Below, in pieces: positions 28,518-39,061 of a DNA stretch of 64,000 nt (its first letter is position 1; each line of letters opens with the position of its first letter). Under the pieces are notes generated by a model. That model had not been told where the DNA came from, did no database searches, and saw only the letters and a list, made by a program, of their open reading frames with translations. A program made the translations under genes and the position numbers. This stretch comes from Saprospiraceae bacterium (lineage in GTDB: Bacteria > Bacteroidota > Bacteroidia > Chitinophagales > Saprospiraceae). Location: the NCBI GenBank assembly GCA_022448955.1, contig JAKVCU010000053.1, positions 1 through 64,000 of the forward strand, given 5' to 3'.

Positions 28518-28718
28518 ATGAAAAAAAAAGGAATTGTACAATTTTACATAAAGAAACGAGGTTTTGGCTATATCAGGGCGCTAAACAATCGAGAAGAGTT
28601 CTATATCCAACAGAAACACCTTTTATCTGAAATTGAAAAAGGAGACTTGGTTGAATTTGAAGTAAAAGAAAATAAGCAAGGACTGTATGCTGCAGCGGTG
28701 CAAAAAATTAAGCTATAA
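28518..28718 (+). CDS. Small cold-shock-domain-like protein
   Basis: 66 aa from ATG at 28518; MKKKGIVQFYIKKRGFGYIRALNNREEFYIQQKHLL; the ORF-track start at 28419 overlaps the divergent lpxD start and is less likely. Confidence 0.65.
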   Translation: MKKKGIVQFYIKKRGFGYIRALNNREEFYIQQKHLLSEIEKGDLVEFEVKENKQGLYAAAVQKIKL

Positions 28719-28889
28719 TTGACATGAAAACTTCCTTATCTTTCATTGTTCGTCCTTTTGTTTGTGTTACTTTCAAAAGAGTAAAATAATAGCCATTATT
28801 CTTCCTTAAGAAATACAACTCCCTGTTTTCATTCTTTAAATTTGTAAAGGGTTTAATGTCAAACTGGCATTCACACTTGTTCATTTAAT

Positions 28890-28975
28890 GGTTAATCGTA
28901 TAGTGGTGAATAGCAAAAGGTTTTCTATCTAAGATTTATGGTCGACCAAAAACGATTAACCAAAAACGATTAAGC
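28890..28975. promoter_or_regulatory. Possible operator with three ACGATTAA(C/G)C motifs
   Basis: GGTTAATCGT (28890-28899, inverted) and tandem ACCAAAAACGATTA x2 at 28945-28972. Confidence 0.35.
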
Positions 28976-29026
28976 TGTTAAGGGTTTGTCATTAACTCAT
29001 TATAAGCGTCAAAATCTACATCCAAA

Positions 29027-32000
29027 ATGAAGGCAATATTACCGATTCTCTTCTTGAATCTGTTTTTGTATACATCTAGTCTGGCACAATATACTGGAGG
29101 AGCTCCTTTCGCTCCAGAACGAGGTGGTATCATAATCAACGAAGTTTCGCAAGGACCCACAGGTGGCTTTAGTGAGTATATTGAATATATAGTGGTAGGG
29201 GCACCAGCTGATCCTACTGCGCCAGTGGATATCACTGGTTGGATTACCGACGATAATAATTTTCCCGCAAGCGGAGAAGGAAATGCTGCTGGCCATATCT
29301 CCTTTGGTGAATGTTATAATGCGATTCCCCCAGGATCAATTATCGTCGTTTATAATAATGAATCACCAAATCCTTTACTCCCAACAGCTGATCCGCAAGA
29401 TGCAAATGGTGACGGCGTATACATTATTCCACATAATGATTCCTGTATGGATGCCTGTCCTAGCAATCCGACAAGCTCTAATGGCCAGTTTTGTCCATGT
29501 ACTAACCCCAGCAGTAATCCTCTAGGCTGGGAGCATGGCTTAAGAAACGGAGGTGATGTCGTTCAAGTAAGAGATGCTTGTGAGACGGTCGTTCATGTTA
29601 TTCACTGGGGAAATGTAGCGCTGACGAGCGATATTTCTTCTTCTCCCGTAGATGTTGAAATCAATGGTTCGCAATCAGGTAGAGTCATTGTAATGACTAA
29701 TGAAACAGATAACAATTGGAATAATCTAACCAATTATGAAAATCCAATGACACCTGATGGAGAATCTCCAGGTGAGCCCAATAGTTCTTTTAATGCTAAT
29801 CTGATTAGCGCAATAGCAAATGGCACATTTCAGTATAATGGAGTAATTTCTGACTGTAGAGATACAGATGCAGGTGATTTGCTTGTACCTGTGGATGCTA
29901 CTTCTGATTCGCCTATTTCGTTATGTGAAGGGGATGACCTTGCTGCCTTTACGGCAAATTATGATCAGCCAGATGAATTTGAACCAGATGCAGTTGGGTT
30001 TTTATTTGAATACGCCTTTATCTTGGCATTGCAAGATGGTACCATCATCGATTTTAATACTACAGGTAATTTTGATTTTAGTAACGTAGCTGTTGGAAAT
30101 TATATCATTTACGGTTTTTCTTATATCCAGACAAATGGATCTGTTTCTATTACACAGTTCTTAGATGCTGTATCTACTATTCAAGATATTTTAGATTTTA
30201 CGACCTGTGGCTATAATGGCGATTTGACTAATCTTGATCCTAATGGAATCACAATGGAGGTGAATATTACTAGTTCCACTCAAATCTTCCCCGTAAATCA
30301 ACCTATAGAACTCTGCTCTGATAATGAGAACAATATTTTGACAGTTGACTTGACCACCCAAGAGCAAGTATTGACCAATGGAGAAGGAGGCCAAATCAAT
30401 TGGTATCAAGACCCTAATGGAAATATATCTATCGATAATCCAAATAGTTTTGAAACAGGAACGACTGCTGTTTACGCTTCTTCTGGGGCAGGGGATTGCG
30501 AGTCCGATTTAGTGGAAATATTAATTATTGTTCACCCTTTTTTTTCTATTGATTTCAACCAAAGTAGCCCAGTGGATTGCGAAGGCAATAGTACGGCTTC
30601 AGTAGAAGTGTTATTTGACAATGGAAACCCAGTAAATTCCACCTATGACTGGAATATTGACGAATTTGACGGAAGTCCAAACTTAATTGATGTGCCTGCA
30701 GGGACCTACTCGGTGACAGTGATTGACGAAAATGCTTGTGCTAGAACGAATAGTATAATCATCACAGAACCAGAAGAACTAACAATTAGCTGTGCTGAAT
30801 TAACACCTGTTTCCACCTTTGGAGGAAATGATGGGGTAGCTGAAATTACGCATCTAGGCGGAACGCCTATTTATAATTTTGTATGGCAACCTGCTATTAG
30901 TGGTTTTGATATGGCGAATACAGAAGGTTCATTTCAGATTCCTAATCTGGTTGCAGGCGATTATGCCGTGACAGTAATCGATGCTAACGCTTGCGAAGCT
31001 ACATGTTCATTTACTATTACAGCGCCAGACTGCAGTTTTGAACTGAATAGTACAAGTGAAAACATGAGTTGCTTTGGAGAGCAAGACGGTCAGATTAGCC
31101 TTGAAATAATTGGAGGGATTTTGCCCATTGATATTTTATGGTCAACAGGAGAGAATAGCCTTGTTTTACAGGACTTATCGATGGGTAATTATTCAGTGAC
31201 CATTACAGATGGGGAAGGATGCTCCGTAGAGCAATCATTTGATATAATTGAACCAGGGGAACTAGTAGCTGATGTGGTGCCACTAGAACCTACTTGTTTT
31301 AATACGGCAGACGGCCAGATAACGATCAATTCAATCGAGGGAGGAACAGCACCTTATTTAATATACAACAATAATGTTTTCCTCTCGGAAACGGATGGGA
31401 TGACCTACATCATCGGCAATTTACCTTCAGGTGATTATCAATTAAGTATTGAGGATCAAAATGGCTGTTCTACAGATCAAAACCTAACTATCGCTGAGGT
31501 TCCTATTTTGAGTCTGACGCTTGGAGCGGATAAAAATGTAGGCTTAGGCCAAAATATTCAGCTTGATCCAATACTGAATTTTACGCCAAACGCCTTTGAG
31601 TGGATGCCTCCTTTATATTTGAATGATCCGACATTAATAAGGCCTGTAGCTACCCCAGAAGAGGACATCACTTATGTGTTTTTTGCTGCTTTCAGCCCAG
31701 ATTGTTTTGTGATGGATAGTATTAACATTCGAGTTGATAAAACGAAGAAGGTGTATATTCCAAACGCTTTTAGTCCAAATGACGATGGTTTTAATGACCG
31801 ATTTACGGTTTACAGCGATATCAGTATTCGTCGTATCAATAAGATGCAGATTTTTGATCGCTGGGGCGAAATGGTTTTTGAAAAGGAGGATTTCTTACCT
31901 AATGCAGAGTCCGAAGGTTGGAATGGCAAGTATAGAGGTAAAATACTTCATTCAGGACTTTACGTCTATGTTGTTGAGTTTGAGTTTGTAGATGGAAAGA

Positions 32001-32038
32001 CACAAGTTTTTTCAGGAGACCTACTCTTATTGAAGTAA
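29027..32038 (+). CDS. Secreted lamin-tail-domain-like / SprB-repeat protein with T9SS type B C-terminal domain
   Basis: 1003 aa; signal peptide; GGIIINEVSQGPTGGFSEYIEYIVVG (LTD-like); NMSCFGEQDGQISLEIIGG; C-terminus VYIPNAFSPNDDGFNDRFTVYSDISIRRINKMQIFDRWGEMVFEKEDF. Confidence 0.88.
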   Translation: MKAILPILFLNLFLYTSSLAQYTGGAPFAPERGGIIINEVSQGPTGGFSEYIEYIVVGAPADPTAPVDITGWITDDNNFPASGEGNAAGHISFGECYNAIPPGSIIVVYNNESPNPLLPTADPQDANGDGVYIIPHNDSCMDACPSNPTSSNGQFCPCTNPSSNPLGWEHGLRNGGDVVQVRDACETVVHVIHWGNVALTSDISSSPVDVEINGSQSGRVIVMTNETDNNWNNLTNYENPMTPDGESPGEPNSSFNANLISAIANGTFQYNGVISDCRDTDAGDLLVPVDATSDSPISLCEGDDLAAFTANYDQPDEFEPDAVGFLFEYAFILALQDGTIIDFNTTGNFDFSNVAVGNYIIYGFSYIQTNGSVSITQFLDAVSTIQDILDFTTCGYNGDLTNLDPNGITMEVNITSSTQIFPVNQPIELCSDNENNILTVDLTTQEQVLTNGEGGQINWYQDPNGNISIDNPNSFETGTTAVYASSGAGDCESDLVEILIIVHPFFSIDFNQSSPVDCEGNSTASVEVLFDNGNPVNSTYDWNIDEFDGSPNLIDVPAGTYSVTVIDENACARTNSIIITEPEELTISCAELTPVSTFGGNDGVAEITHLGGTPIYNFVWQPAISGFDMANTEGSFQIPNLVAGDYAVTVIDANACEATCSFTITAPDCSFELNSTSENMSCFGEQDGQISLEIIGGILPIDILWSTGENSLVLQDLSMGNYSVTITDGEGCSVEQSFDIIEPGELVADVVPLEPTCFNTADGQITINSIEGGTAPYLIYNNNVFLSETDGMTYIIGNLPSGDYQLSIEDQNGCSTDQNLTIAEVPILSLTLGADKNVGLGQNIQLDPILNFTPNAFEWMPPLYLNDPTLIRPVATPEEDITYVFFAAFSPDCFVMDSINIRVDKTKKVYIPNAFSPNDDGFNDRFTVYSDISIRRINKMQIFDRWGEMVFEKEDFLPNAESEGWNGKYRGKILHSGLYVYVVEFEFVDGKTQVFSGDLLLLK

Positions 32039-32465
32039 ATTTGAATAAGACTCTTCAACTTTCCTGTAAGGCATACTTTGAATATAAAGAAGTGATATAA
32101 TAATCTATTCTGTAGTATTTTATCAGAAGTGTTTCAATCCTATTGGACTGTGTCTGAGATTTAGATAAATAATAAGTAGAATCATTTCTACCTCAGTGTA
32201 TTGGGATGTTTTTTGGTAAAACAATAGGCTTATTCCGTCTTTTTTGCAGGAATGACGAAAAAATGAAAGTTCAATAAACTTTGTTTATACTTTTTTGTAT
32301 AAATTGCAGTGTTTTTTGATTAGGCAAAGACTAAAAAGGGTATAAACAGGGAATTAGAGTTTTACCACATGTCATTTTTTTATTAAAAGTCTTAGTCTAA
32401 CTCAATGCACAAACAGTTTTATTTACTGGAAAGAAATAAAGAGACAGACTAAATAAGTAACATAG

Positions 32466-33911
32466 ATGAGTGATTCAATGCAAACGCTCGAAGCACACAC
32501 GCGGAGCGATTATAAATATGGGTTTACGAGTAATATTGACTCAGAAACCCTTCCAAAAGGATTAACAGAAGATACCGTTCGTGCAATTTCTGCGAAAAAA
32601 AATGAACCTGAATTCTTGCTCGAATGGCGTTTAAAAGCATTCAAACAATGGCAAGAAATGACAGAGCCAACTTGGCCAAATGTTGATTACCCACCTATCG
32701 ATTATCAAGATATTATCTACTATGCAGCACCAAAGAAAAAGCCAGAACTGAAAAGTTTGGATGAAGTAGACCCAGAGTTGCTTCGTACATTCGAAAAGTT
32801 AGGTATTCCTCTAGACGAGCAGAAAATGCTTGCTGGTGTAGCGGTAGATGCTGTTATTGATAGTGTTTCTGTGAAGACGACCTACAAAGAAAAACTAGCT
32901 GAGCTAGGTATTGTATTCAGCTCCTTCAGCGAAGCAGTACACGAGCATCCTGAGTTAATCAAGAAGTACCTAGGGAGTGTCGTTCCTGCTTCTGATAACT
33001 ATTTCACGGCACTAAATTCAGCTGTATTTAGTGATGGTTCGTTTGTATATATTCCTAAAGGTGTACGTTGTCCAATGGAGTTATCGACCTATTTCCGTAT
33101 CAATGAGCGTAATACTGGTCAGTTCGAGCGTACATTGATCGTAGCAGAGGAAGGTAGTTATGTTTCGTATCTAGAAGGTTGTACGGCACCTATGCGTGAC
33201 GAAAATCAGCTGCATGCAGCTGTTGTGGAGTTAATCGCTCTAGACGATGCAGAGATCAAGTACTCTACAGTACAAAACTGGTACCCAGGTGATAAAGATG
33301 GGAAAGGAGGAATTTACAACTTCGTAACGAAGCGTGGTCTGTGTGAAGGTAAAAACTCTAAAATCAGTTGGACTCAGGTAGAAACGGGTTCTGCCATTAC
33401 TTGGAAATACCCAAGCTGTGTACTAAAAGGAGATAACTCTATCGGTGAATTCTACTCCGTGGCTGTTACCAACAACCGCCAACAGGCAGATACAGGTACA
33501 AAGATGATTCACTTAGGTAAAAATACTAGAAGTACCATTATCTCAAAAGGTATTTCTGCTGGATATAGCGACAACTCTTATCGTGGATTAGTAAAAATTG
33601 GTAAGAAGGCTGAAAATGCACACAATTTCTCTGTCTGTGATTCCTTATTGATGGGTGACAAATGTGGTGCACATACCTTCCCTTACCTAGAGGTGGAAAA
33701 TAGTACAGCAAAAGTAGAGCACGAAGCAACGACTTCAAAAATTGGTGAAGATCAATTGTTCTACCTTATGCAACGTGGATTGAGTGAAGAAGATGCGGTC
33801 AATATGATCGTAAACGGTTATTGTAAAGAGGTATTCAATGAGCTGCCAATGGAGTTTGCTGTAGAAGCACAGAAATTATTGGCTATTAGCTTAGAGGGTA
33901 GTGTTGGATAG
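32466..33911 (+). CDS. sufB: Fe-S cluster assembly protein SufB
   Basis: 481 aa; [52 protein letters not shown]. Confidence 0.97.
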   Translation: MSDSMQTLEAHTRSDYKYGFTSNIDSETLPKGLTEDTVRAISAKKNEPEFLLEWRLKAFKQWQEMTEPTWPNVDYPPIDYQDIIYYAAPKKKPELKSLDEVDPELLRTFEKLGIPLDEQKMLAGVAVDAVIDSVSVKTTYKEKLAELGIVFSSFSEAVHEHPELIKKYLGSVVPASDNYFTALNSAVFSDGSFVYIPKGVRCPMELSTYFRINERNTGQFERTLIVAEEGSYVSYLEGCTAPMRDENQLHAAVVELIALDDAEIKYSTVQNWYPGDKDGKGGIYNFVTKRGLCEGKNSKISWTQVETGSAITWKYPSCVLKGDNSIGEFYSVAVTNNRQQADTGTKMIHLGKNTRSTIISKGISAGYSDNSYRGLVKIGKKAENAHNFSVCDSLLMGDKCGAHTFPYLEVENSTAKVEHEATTSKIGEDQLFYLMQRGLSEEDAVNMIVNGYCKEVFNELPMEFAVEAQKLLAISLEGSVG

Positions 33912-33966
33912 CATGAAGTGTGTAGCCTTCATCCATTAATTAAAAAACGGGTTAAACTAAACAGTA

Positions 33967-34728
33967 ATGTTAAATATCAAAGACTTACAAGTCTCTATCG
34001 AAGATAAACAAATATTGAAGGGTATCAACTTGGATATCAAACCAGGTGAGGTACATGCTATCATGGGACCAAATGGTTCTGGTAAGAGTACACTGGCTAA
34101 CGTATTAGCAGGTCGTGAAGAGTATGAAGTAACTGGTGGTTCAGTAACTTTCGAAGGAGAAGATTTATTAGAACTAGAAGTAGATGAGCGTGCACGTGCA
34201 GGTATCTTCCTAGCATTCCAATATCCTGTAGAAATTCCAGGAGTTAGTACTTCTAACTTCTTAAAAAGTACAGTAAATGCAGTACGCTTGGAGCGCGGTC
34301 AAGAGGAATTGAATGCTGCACAAATGCTTAAGTATATTCGTGAAAAATTGGATATGGTGGGCATGGATCCAAAATTCTTGAAGCGTTCTTTAAATGAAGG
34401 TTTCTCAGGAGGAGAGAAAAAGCGTAATGAAATGCTTCAAATGGCATTGTTAGAGCCTAAATTGGCAGTTCTAGATGAAACAGATTCTGGTTTAGATATC
34501 GATGCATTACGTATCGTTGCAGATGCTGTAAATAAATTGCGTAGTGAAAATCGCTCTTTTGTTATCGTAACACACTATCAAAGATTATTGAATTACATCG
34601 TTCCTGATTACGTACATGTATTATACAATGGTCGTATCGTAAAATCAGGCGATAAATCACTGTCTTTACAATTGGAAGAAAAGGGCTACGACTGGATTAA
34701 AGAAGAAGTAGCCGCGATTGAAGGATAA
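33967..34728 (+). CDS. sufC: Fe-S cluster assembly ATPase SufC
   Basis: 253 aa; [53 protein letters not shown]. Confidence 0.97.
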   Translation: MLNIKDLQVSIEDKQILKGINLDIKPGEVHAIMGPNGSGKSTLANVLAGREEYEVTGGSVTFEGEDLLELEVDERARAGIFLAFQYPVEIPGVSTSNFLKSTVNAVRLERGQEELNAAQMLKYIREKLDMVGMDPKFLKRSLNEGFSGGEKKRNEMLQMALLEPKLAVLDETDSGLDIDALRIVADAVNKLRSENRSFVIVTHYQRLLNYIVPDYVHVLYNGRIVKSGDKSLSLQLEEKGYDWIKEEVAAIEG

Positions 34729-34869
34729 GATTTTGTTAATAGTGTAATCGTTATTAGTTAACGGTAAAATAGTTAAAGTCAAATTCTGCACAATTTTTGT
34801 AAGTGATGAATTTTTATAGCAGTATACTATTACCCTTGACCATTAACTATTAACCAACAACCAATCAGA

Positions 34870-36207
34870 ATGACAACCATAACTCAAGATAGATTTGCAG
34901 AAGCAAAAGCTCAGTTTCAGCAGTTGTTCGAAAAAGACGTACAGCAGCTGAATGGCCAAGCCGAACAGCCGCTTCATCAACTTCGCCTGCAAGCTATTCA
35001 GCGTTTGCCGGACTTAAATTTTCCGACACGTAGAGATGAAGATTTTAAGTATACCAACTTCAATCGTGCTTTAAATCTAAGCTATCAACAAGGAGCAAAT
35101 GTAATGATTGATTCTGCTAACATCGACGCCTATCGATTGAATGATATTGCGCCTATCCAGTTAGTATTTATCAATGGAGAATGGAATGCAGCATTGTCAA
35201 AAATGGATAAGCTTCCAGAAGGTTTGACCATTACTTCCATTGCAGAAGCTTTACAGAACGATGCTTATAAAGCATGGATCGAAGCACAATACAATAAAGA
35301 AACGGAAGGTAATGCGGCCTTTACCGCTTTGAATTTGGCTTTCGCCAAAGATGGTGTGTTTGTGCATGTAAATAAGGGAGTTGTAATTGAAAGCTCTATT
35401 CAATTACTACACTTGGCAATTGTAGACGATCAAGCTATGGTCATTTCACCGCAGTTGTTCGTACAGGCAGAAACGAGCGCACAAGTGAGCTTTATTGAAA
35501 CTCATGACGCGGCTAAAGGTCATCAAGGAGCATATCTTTCCAATGGTATTGCACGCTTTGCGCTTGACGCAAATGCACATGTTTCACACTACCGTATTCA
35601 GAATGATAGCCAAGAAGCGTTCAAATTAACAAATATTGATATTGTTCAAGAGCGAGATAGTGTTTTCAGAGGTTATACCATCGATTTGGGTGGACGTATT
35701 GTAAGAAATAATCTTGGTGCAGAGCAAACAGGCGTAGGTGCAGATACTAATATGTTTGGTGTGTATCTAGGAAAAGGTGATCAGCATATTGATAACCAAA
35801 GCTTCATGGATCATGCATCCGCCCATTGTACAAGCAATGAATTATACAAAGGTATTTTGACTGATAAAGCAAGAGGGGTATTCAATGGAAAAGTGATGGT
35901 GCGTAAAGATGCACAGAAGATCAATGCTTTTCAGCAAAATAGCAGTTTAGTATTATCCAAAACAGCGATCATGGATACAAAACCTCAGCTAGAAATTTAT
36001 GCTGATGATGTGAGATGTAGCCATGGTGCAACGATTGGACAGTTGGACGAAGATTCGGTTTTTTACCTGCGCTCACGTGGTTTGAATGATGCTGCTGCTC
36101 GCGCTTTGCTGCAACATGCATTCATTTTAGAAGTATTGGAAAATATAGATTCAGAAGACTTACAAGATCATATTGAAGGATTGATTAAGGCAAAATTTGC
36201 AGAATGA
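34870..36207 (+). CDS. sufD: Fe-S cluster assembly protein SufD
   Basis: 445 aa; MVRKDAQKINAFQQNSSLVLSKTAIMDTKPQLEIYADDVRCSHGATIGQLDEDSVFYLRSRGL. Confidence 0.96.
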   Translation: MTTITQDRFAEAKAQFQQLFEKDVQQLNGQAEQPLHQLRLQAIQRLPDLNFPTRRDEDFKYTNFNRALNLSYQQGANVMIDSANIDAYRLNDIAPIQLVFINGEWNAALSKMDKLPEGLTITSIAEALQNDAYKAWIEAQYNKETEGNAAFTALNLAFAKDGVFVHVNKGVVIESSIQLLHLAIVDDQAMVISPQLFVQAETSAQVSFIETHDAAKGHQGAYLSNGIARFALDANAHVSHYRIQNDSQEAFKLTNIDIVQERDSVFRGYTIDLGGRIVRNNLGAEQTGVGADTNMFGVYLGKGDQHIDNQSFMDHASAHCTSNELYKGILTDKARGVFNGKVMVRKDAQKINAFQQNSSLVLSKTAIMDTKPQLEIYADDVRCSHGATIGQLDEDSVFYLRSRGLNDAAARALLQHAFILEVLENIDSEDLQDHIEGLIKAKFAE

Positions 36208-36281
36208 TTATGTAGTTAGGCTAGAAAATAGCTGTTGTTTCCGATTACACTCTTAGCTAATATAATATGAACCAATAAAAA

Positions 36282-37529
36282 ATGGCTGATACCATTACTA
36301 AAAATAAAGTTGGATTCGATATAGAAAAGGTACGCAAGGAATTTCCTCTGCTTTCGCGAGAAATGAATGGAAAACCCTTGGTATTTTTGGATAGTGCTGC
36401 TTCGAGCCAAAAGCCACAAGTACTATTGGATTCGATTGAGCATTACTATAAGCATTTGCATTCAAATGTACATAGAGGAGTGTATCAATTGAGCCAAGAA
36501 GCGACGAATGCGCATGAGCATGGTCGTAAGCAAATTCAGCAGTTCATTAATGCAGCTTCTGATAAAGAGATCATTTTTGTTAGAGGAACTACAGAAGGGA
36601 TTAACTTAGTAGCGTCCTCTTATGGCAGAAAGTTTTTGAAAGAAGGCGATGAAGTGCTCGTTTCAGCGATGGAGCACCACTCTAATATTGTACCTTGGCA
36701 ATTGGCATGTGAGCAAGCGGGGGCGCATCTAAAAGTAATTCCGATCAATGATAAAGGTGAATTATTGATGGATGAGCTGGATGAGCTGCTTACGGAACGT
36801 ACAAAGATTGTTTCTCTAGTACATGTTTCTAATGCCTTGGGTACGATCAATCCAGTCAAAGAAGTGATTGCTAAAGCACATGCAAAAGGCATTCCAGTGT
36901 TGGTGGATGGCGCACAGGCTATCCCGCATATGAAGATTGATGTGCAAGAGTTGGATGCTGATTTTTATGTTTTTTCAGGGCATAAAATGTTTGGTCCAAC
37001 AGGTATTGGTATCCTTTATGGTAAAGAAAAGTGGTTAAATGAAATGCCGCCTTACCACGGTGGTGGGGAAATGATCAAAACCGTAACTTTTGAAAAAACG
37101 ACTTACAATGAGTTGCCTTTCAAATTTGAAGCAGGAACACCTGATATCGAAGGCTCGATTGGAATTGGTGTGGCAGCAGAATATATTCAGCAAATTGGTC
37201 AGGAGGCCATAGCTCAATATGAGCATGAGTTACTAGAATATGCTACAGCTCAGCTGAGTCAAATTGAAGGGATCCGATTTGTAGGAACAGCTGACAATAA
37301 AGCAAGTGTGATTTCTTTTCTTATCGATGGAACACATCCATATGACGTAGGAACCATTTTGGATAAACTGGGAATAGCCGTACGTACAGGACACCATTGT
37401 ACACAACCATTGATGGATCGTTTTGATATTCCTGGTACGGTGAGAGCATCCTTTGCATTTTATAACAATAAAGAAGATATCGATCGCTTAGTTGAAGGTG
37501 TGAAGAAAGCAGCGAGTATGTTAAGATAA
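36282..37529 (+). CDS. sufS: Cysteine desulfurase SufS
   Basis: 415 aa; FLDSAASSQKPQ, VLVDGAQAIPHMKIDVQELDADFYVFSGHKMFGPTGIGILYG, RTGHHCTQPLM. Confidence 0.97.
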   Translation: MADTITKNKVGFDIEKVRKEFPLLSREMNGKPLVFLDSAASSQKPQVLLDSIEHYYKHLHSNVHRGVYQLSQEATNAHEHGRKQIQQFINAASDKEIIFVRGTTEGINLVASSYGRKFLKEGDEVLVSAMEHHSNIVPWQLACEQAGAHLKVIPINDKGELLMDELDELLTERTKIVSLVHVSNALGTINPVKEVIAKAHAKGIPVLVDGAQAIPHMKIDVQELDADFYVFSGHKMFGPTGIGILYGKEKWLNEMPPYHGGGEMIKTVTFEKTTYNELPFKFEAGTPDIEGSIGIGVAAEYIQQIGQEAIAQYEHELLEYATAQLSQIEGIRFVGTADNKASVISFLIDGTHPYDVGTILDKLGIAVRTGHHCTQPLMDRFDIPGTVRASFAFYNNKEDIDRLVEGVKKAASMLR

Positions 37530-37538
37530 AAAGGAAAG

Positions 37539-37958
37539 ATGACGATTAACGAAATACAGGACGAAATTATTGACGACTTTTCCATGTTTGGAGACTGGAT
37601 GGAAAAGTATGAATATATCATCGATTTGGGTAAAACCTTACCTATTATTGATGAACAGTATAAAGATGAAGATCACTTGATTAAAGGCTGCCAAAGTAAG
37701 GTTTGGCTACACGCTGATAAGCAAGGGAATAAAGTGGTATTCACAGCGGACAGTGATGCGATTATTACGAAGGGTATTATTTCCTTGTTGGTAAAAGTAC
37801 TTTCTGAGCAAAACCCAGAAGCTGTCAAAGATGCTGATCTTTATTTTATCGATAAAATTGGCCTAAAAGAGCACCTTTCACCAACTCGTTCGAACGGATT
37901 GGTGAGCATGGTTAAGCAAATGAAATTGTATGGCCTTGCATTGACACAGGCCCAATAA
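37539..37958 (+). CDS. sufE: SufE family Fe-S assembly protein
   Basis: 139 aa; DWMEKYEYIIDLGKTLP, LIKGCQSKVWL. Confidence 0.95.
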   Translation: MTINEIQDEIIDDFSMFGDWMEKYEYIIDLGKTLPIIDEQYKDEDHLIKGCQSKVWLHADKQGNKVVFTADSDAIITKGIISLLVKVLSEQNPEAVKDADLYFIDKIGLKEHLSPTRSNGLVSMVKQMKLYGLALTQAQ

Positions 37959-37970
37959 TTTTTGATTATC

Positions 37971-38285
37971 ATGAGAGATTTAAAAGCCATAGAAGAAAAG
38001 GTTATTGAAGCCATCAAAACAGTTTATGATCCAGAAATTCCAGTTGATATCTATGAATTGGGGTTGATCTATGAAATCAAAGTTCATGAAAATGGGCTGG
38101 TTTTTGTAAAAATGACTTTGACCACACCAATGTGCCCAGTAGCCGATTCACTACCTATGGAAGTTCAGGAAAAAATCATAGCAGTAGAAGGAGTAAGCGA
38201 TGTAGATTTGCGCCTTGTATTTGATCCACAATGGAATAAAGAGATGATGAGTGAGGAAGCGCAATTCGCATTAGATATGTTTTAG
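37971..38285 (+). CDS. DUF59 / SUF-associated iron-sulfur assembly protein
   Basis: AIKTVYDPEIPVDIYELGLIYEI, MTLTTPMCPVADSLP; ATG at 37971 preferred to TTG at 37962. Confidence 0.92.
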   Translation: MRDLKAIEEKVIEAIKTVYDPEIPVDIYELGLIYEIKVHENGLVFVKMTLTTPMCPVADSLPMEVQEKIIAVEGVSDVDLRLVFDPQWNKEMMSEEAQFALDMF

Positions 38286-38362
38286 CATAGCATTCGCCGA
38301 AAGGCAAACATAAAAGAGCTAAAACCTAAGTTTTTCAATTAAAATATAATCATTAGTCGCAT

Positions 38363-38845
38363 ATGAAGATATCTGCACAAGATGAATATGGTTTACGTAT
38401 TTTACTTCGCCTAGCAGAAAATGGTAATGAAGAAGGTCTGAGTATTGCTCAGTTGAGTGAAGTAGAGGGACTTTCCGCTTCCTATGCTGCCAAATTAACG
38501 CGCATTCTGCGCATGGCAGGACTGATTCAAAGTACAAGAGGTCAAAAAGGAGGTTACATACTTTCCAAACCTGCTGACGAAATTTCAGTTAAAGAAGTAC
38601 TCTATGCTTTGGATGGAACCCTATATGATCCCTCCTTTTGTGATGCTCACTCTGGCTCCGTAAAGTTCTGTACGAATTCAGTAGATTGTTCTGTAAGGTC
38701 TTTATGGAAAATAGTGCAAATCTCTGTGGATCGAGTTTTAGAGCAAGTGACACTAGCTGATTTATTGTCTACAGAAATAGACTCTACGAATGCCTTACAG
38801 CAAATTTTAGAAGAAACCACTGCTTATCTTTACAAAACAACTTAG
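38363..38845 (+). CDS. Rrf2-family transcriptional regulator with three-cysteine region
   Basis: 160 aa; Rrf2 winged helix; FCDAHSGSVKFCTNSVDCSV. Confidence 0.9.
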   Translation: MKISAQDEYGLRILLRLAENGNEEGLSIAQLSEVEGLSASYAAKLTRILRMAGLIQSTRGQKGGYILSKPADEISVKEVLYALDGTLYDPSFCDAHSGSVKFCTNSVDCSVRSLWKIVQISVDRVLEQVTLADLLSTEIDSTNALQQILEETTAYLYKTT

Positions 38846-39061
38846 TTTTGAGGGTATGAAGAGAAGATGGGCGAAGCATCTGCTGTGTGATTTTAGAGAG
38901 GGTGTGAAAGTGTGACCGTGAAATCTGGGGACCCAGAGGCTCGTTATGTAAAAATGAGAAGAGGTGAACCTGCGCGCAAAACGCATAAACTCACCCCTTC
39001 ACAAAGTCTCAGAGTCATCCCCTCAAAGTCTTACCCCTAACAGAGTCAAAAAGTCCAAGCC

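Noticed and set aside
34729-34869. TTAAC-rich sufC-sufD spacer as a regulatory array
   Set aside because: TTAAC words are common in this AT-rich genome and no consistent spacing was seen.
38881-39060. Low-complexity G-rich/C-rich spacer (GAGAGGGTGTGAAAGTGTGACC ... CTCACCCCTTCACAAAGTC) as a possible CRISPR or structured RNA
   Set aside because: No regular repeats or spacers; only weak, imperfect complementarity.
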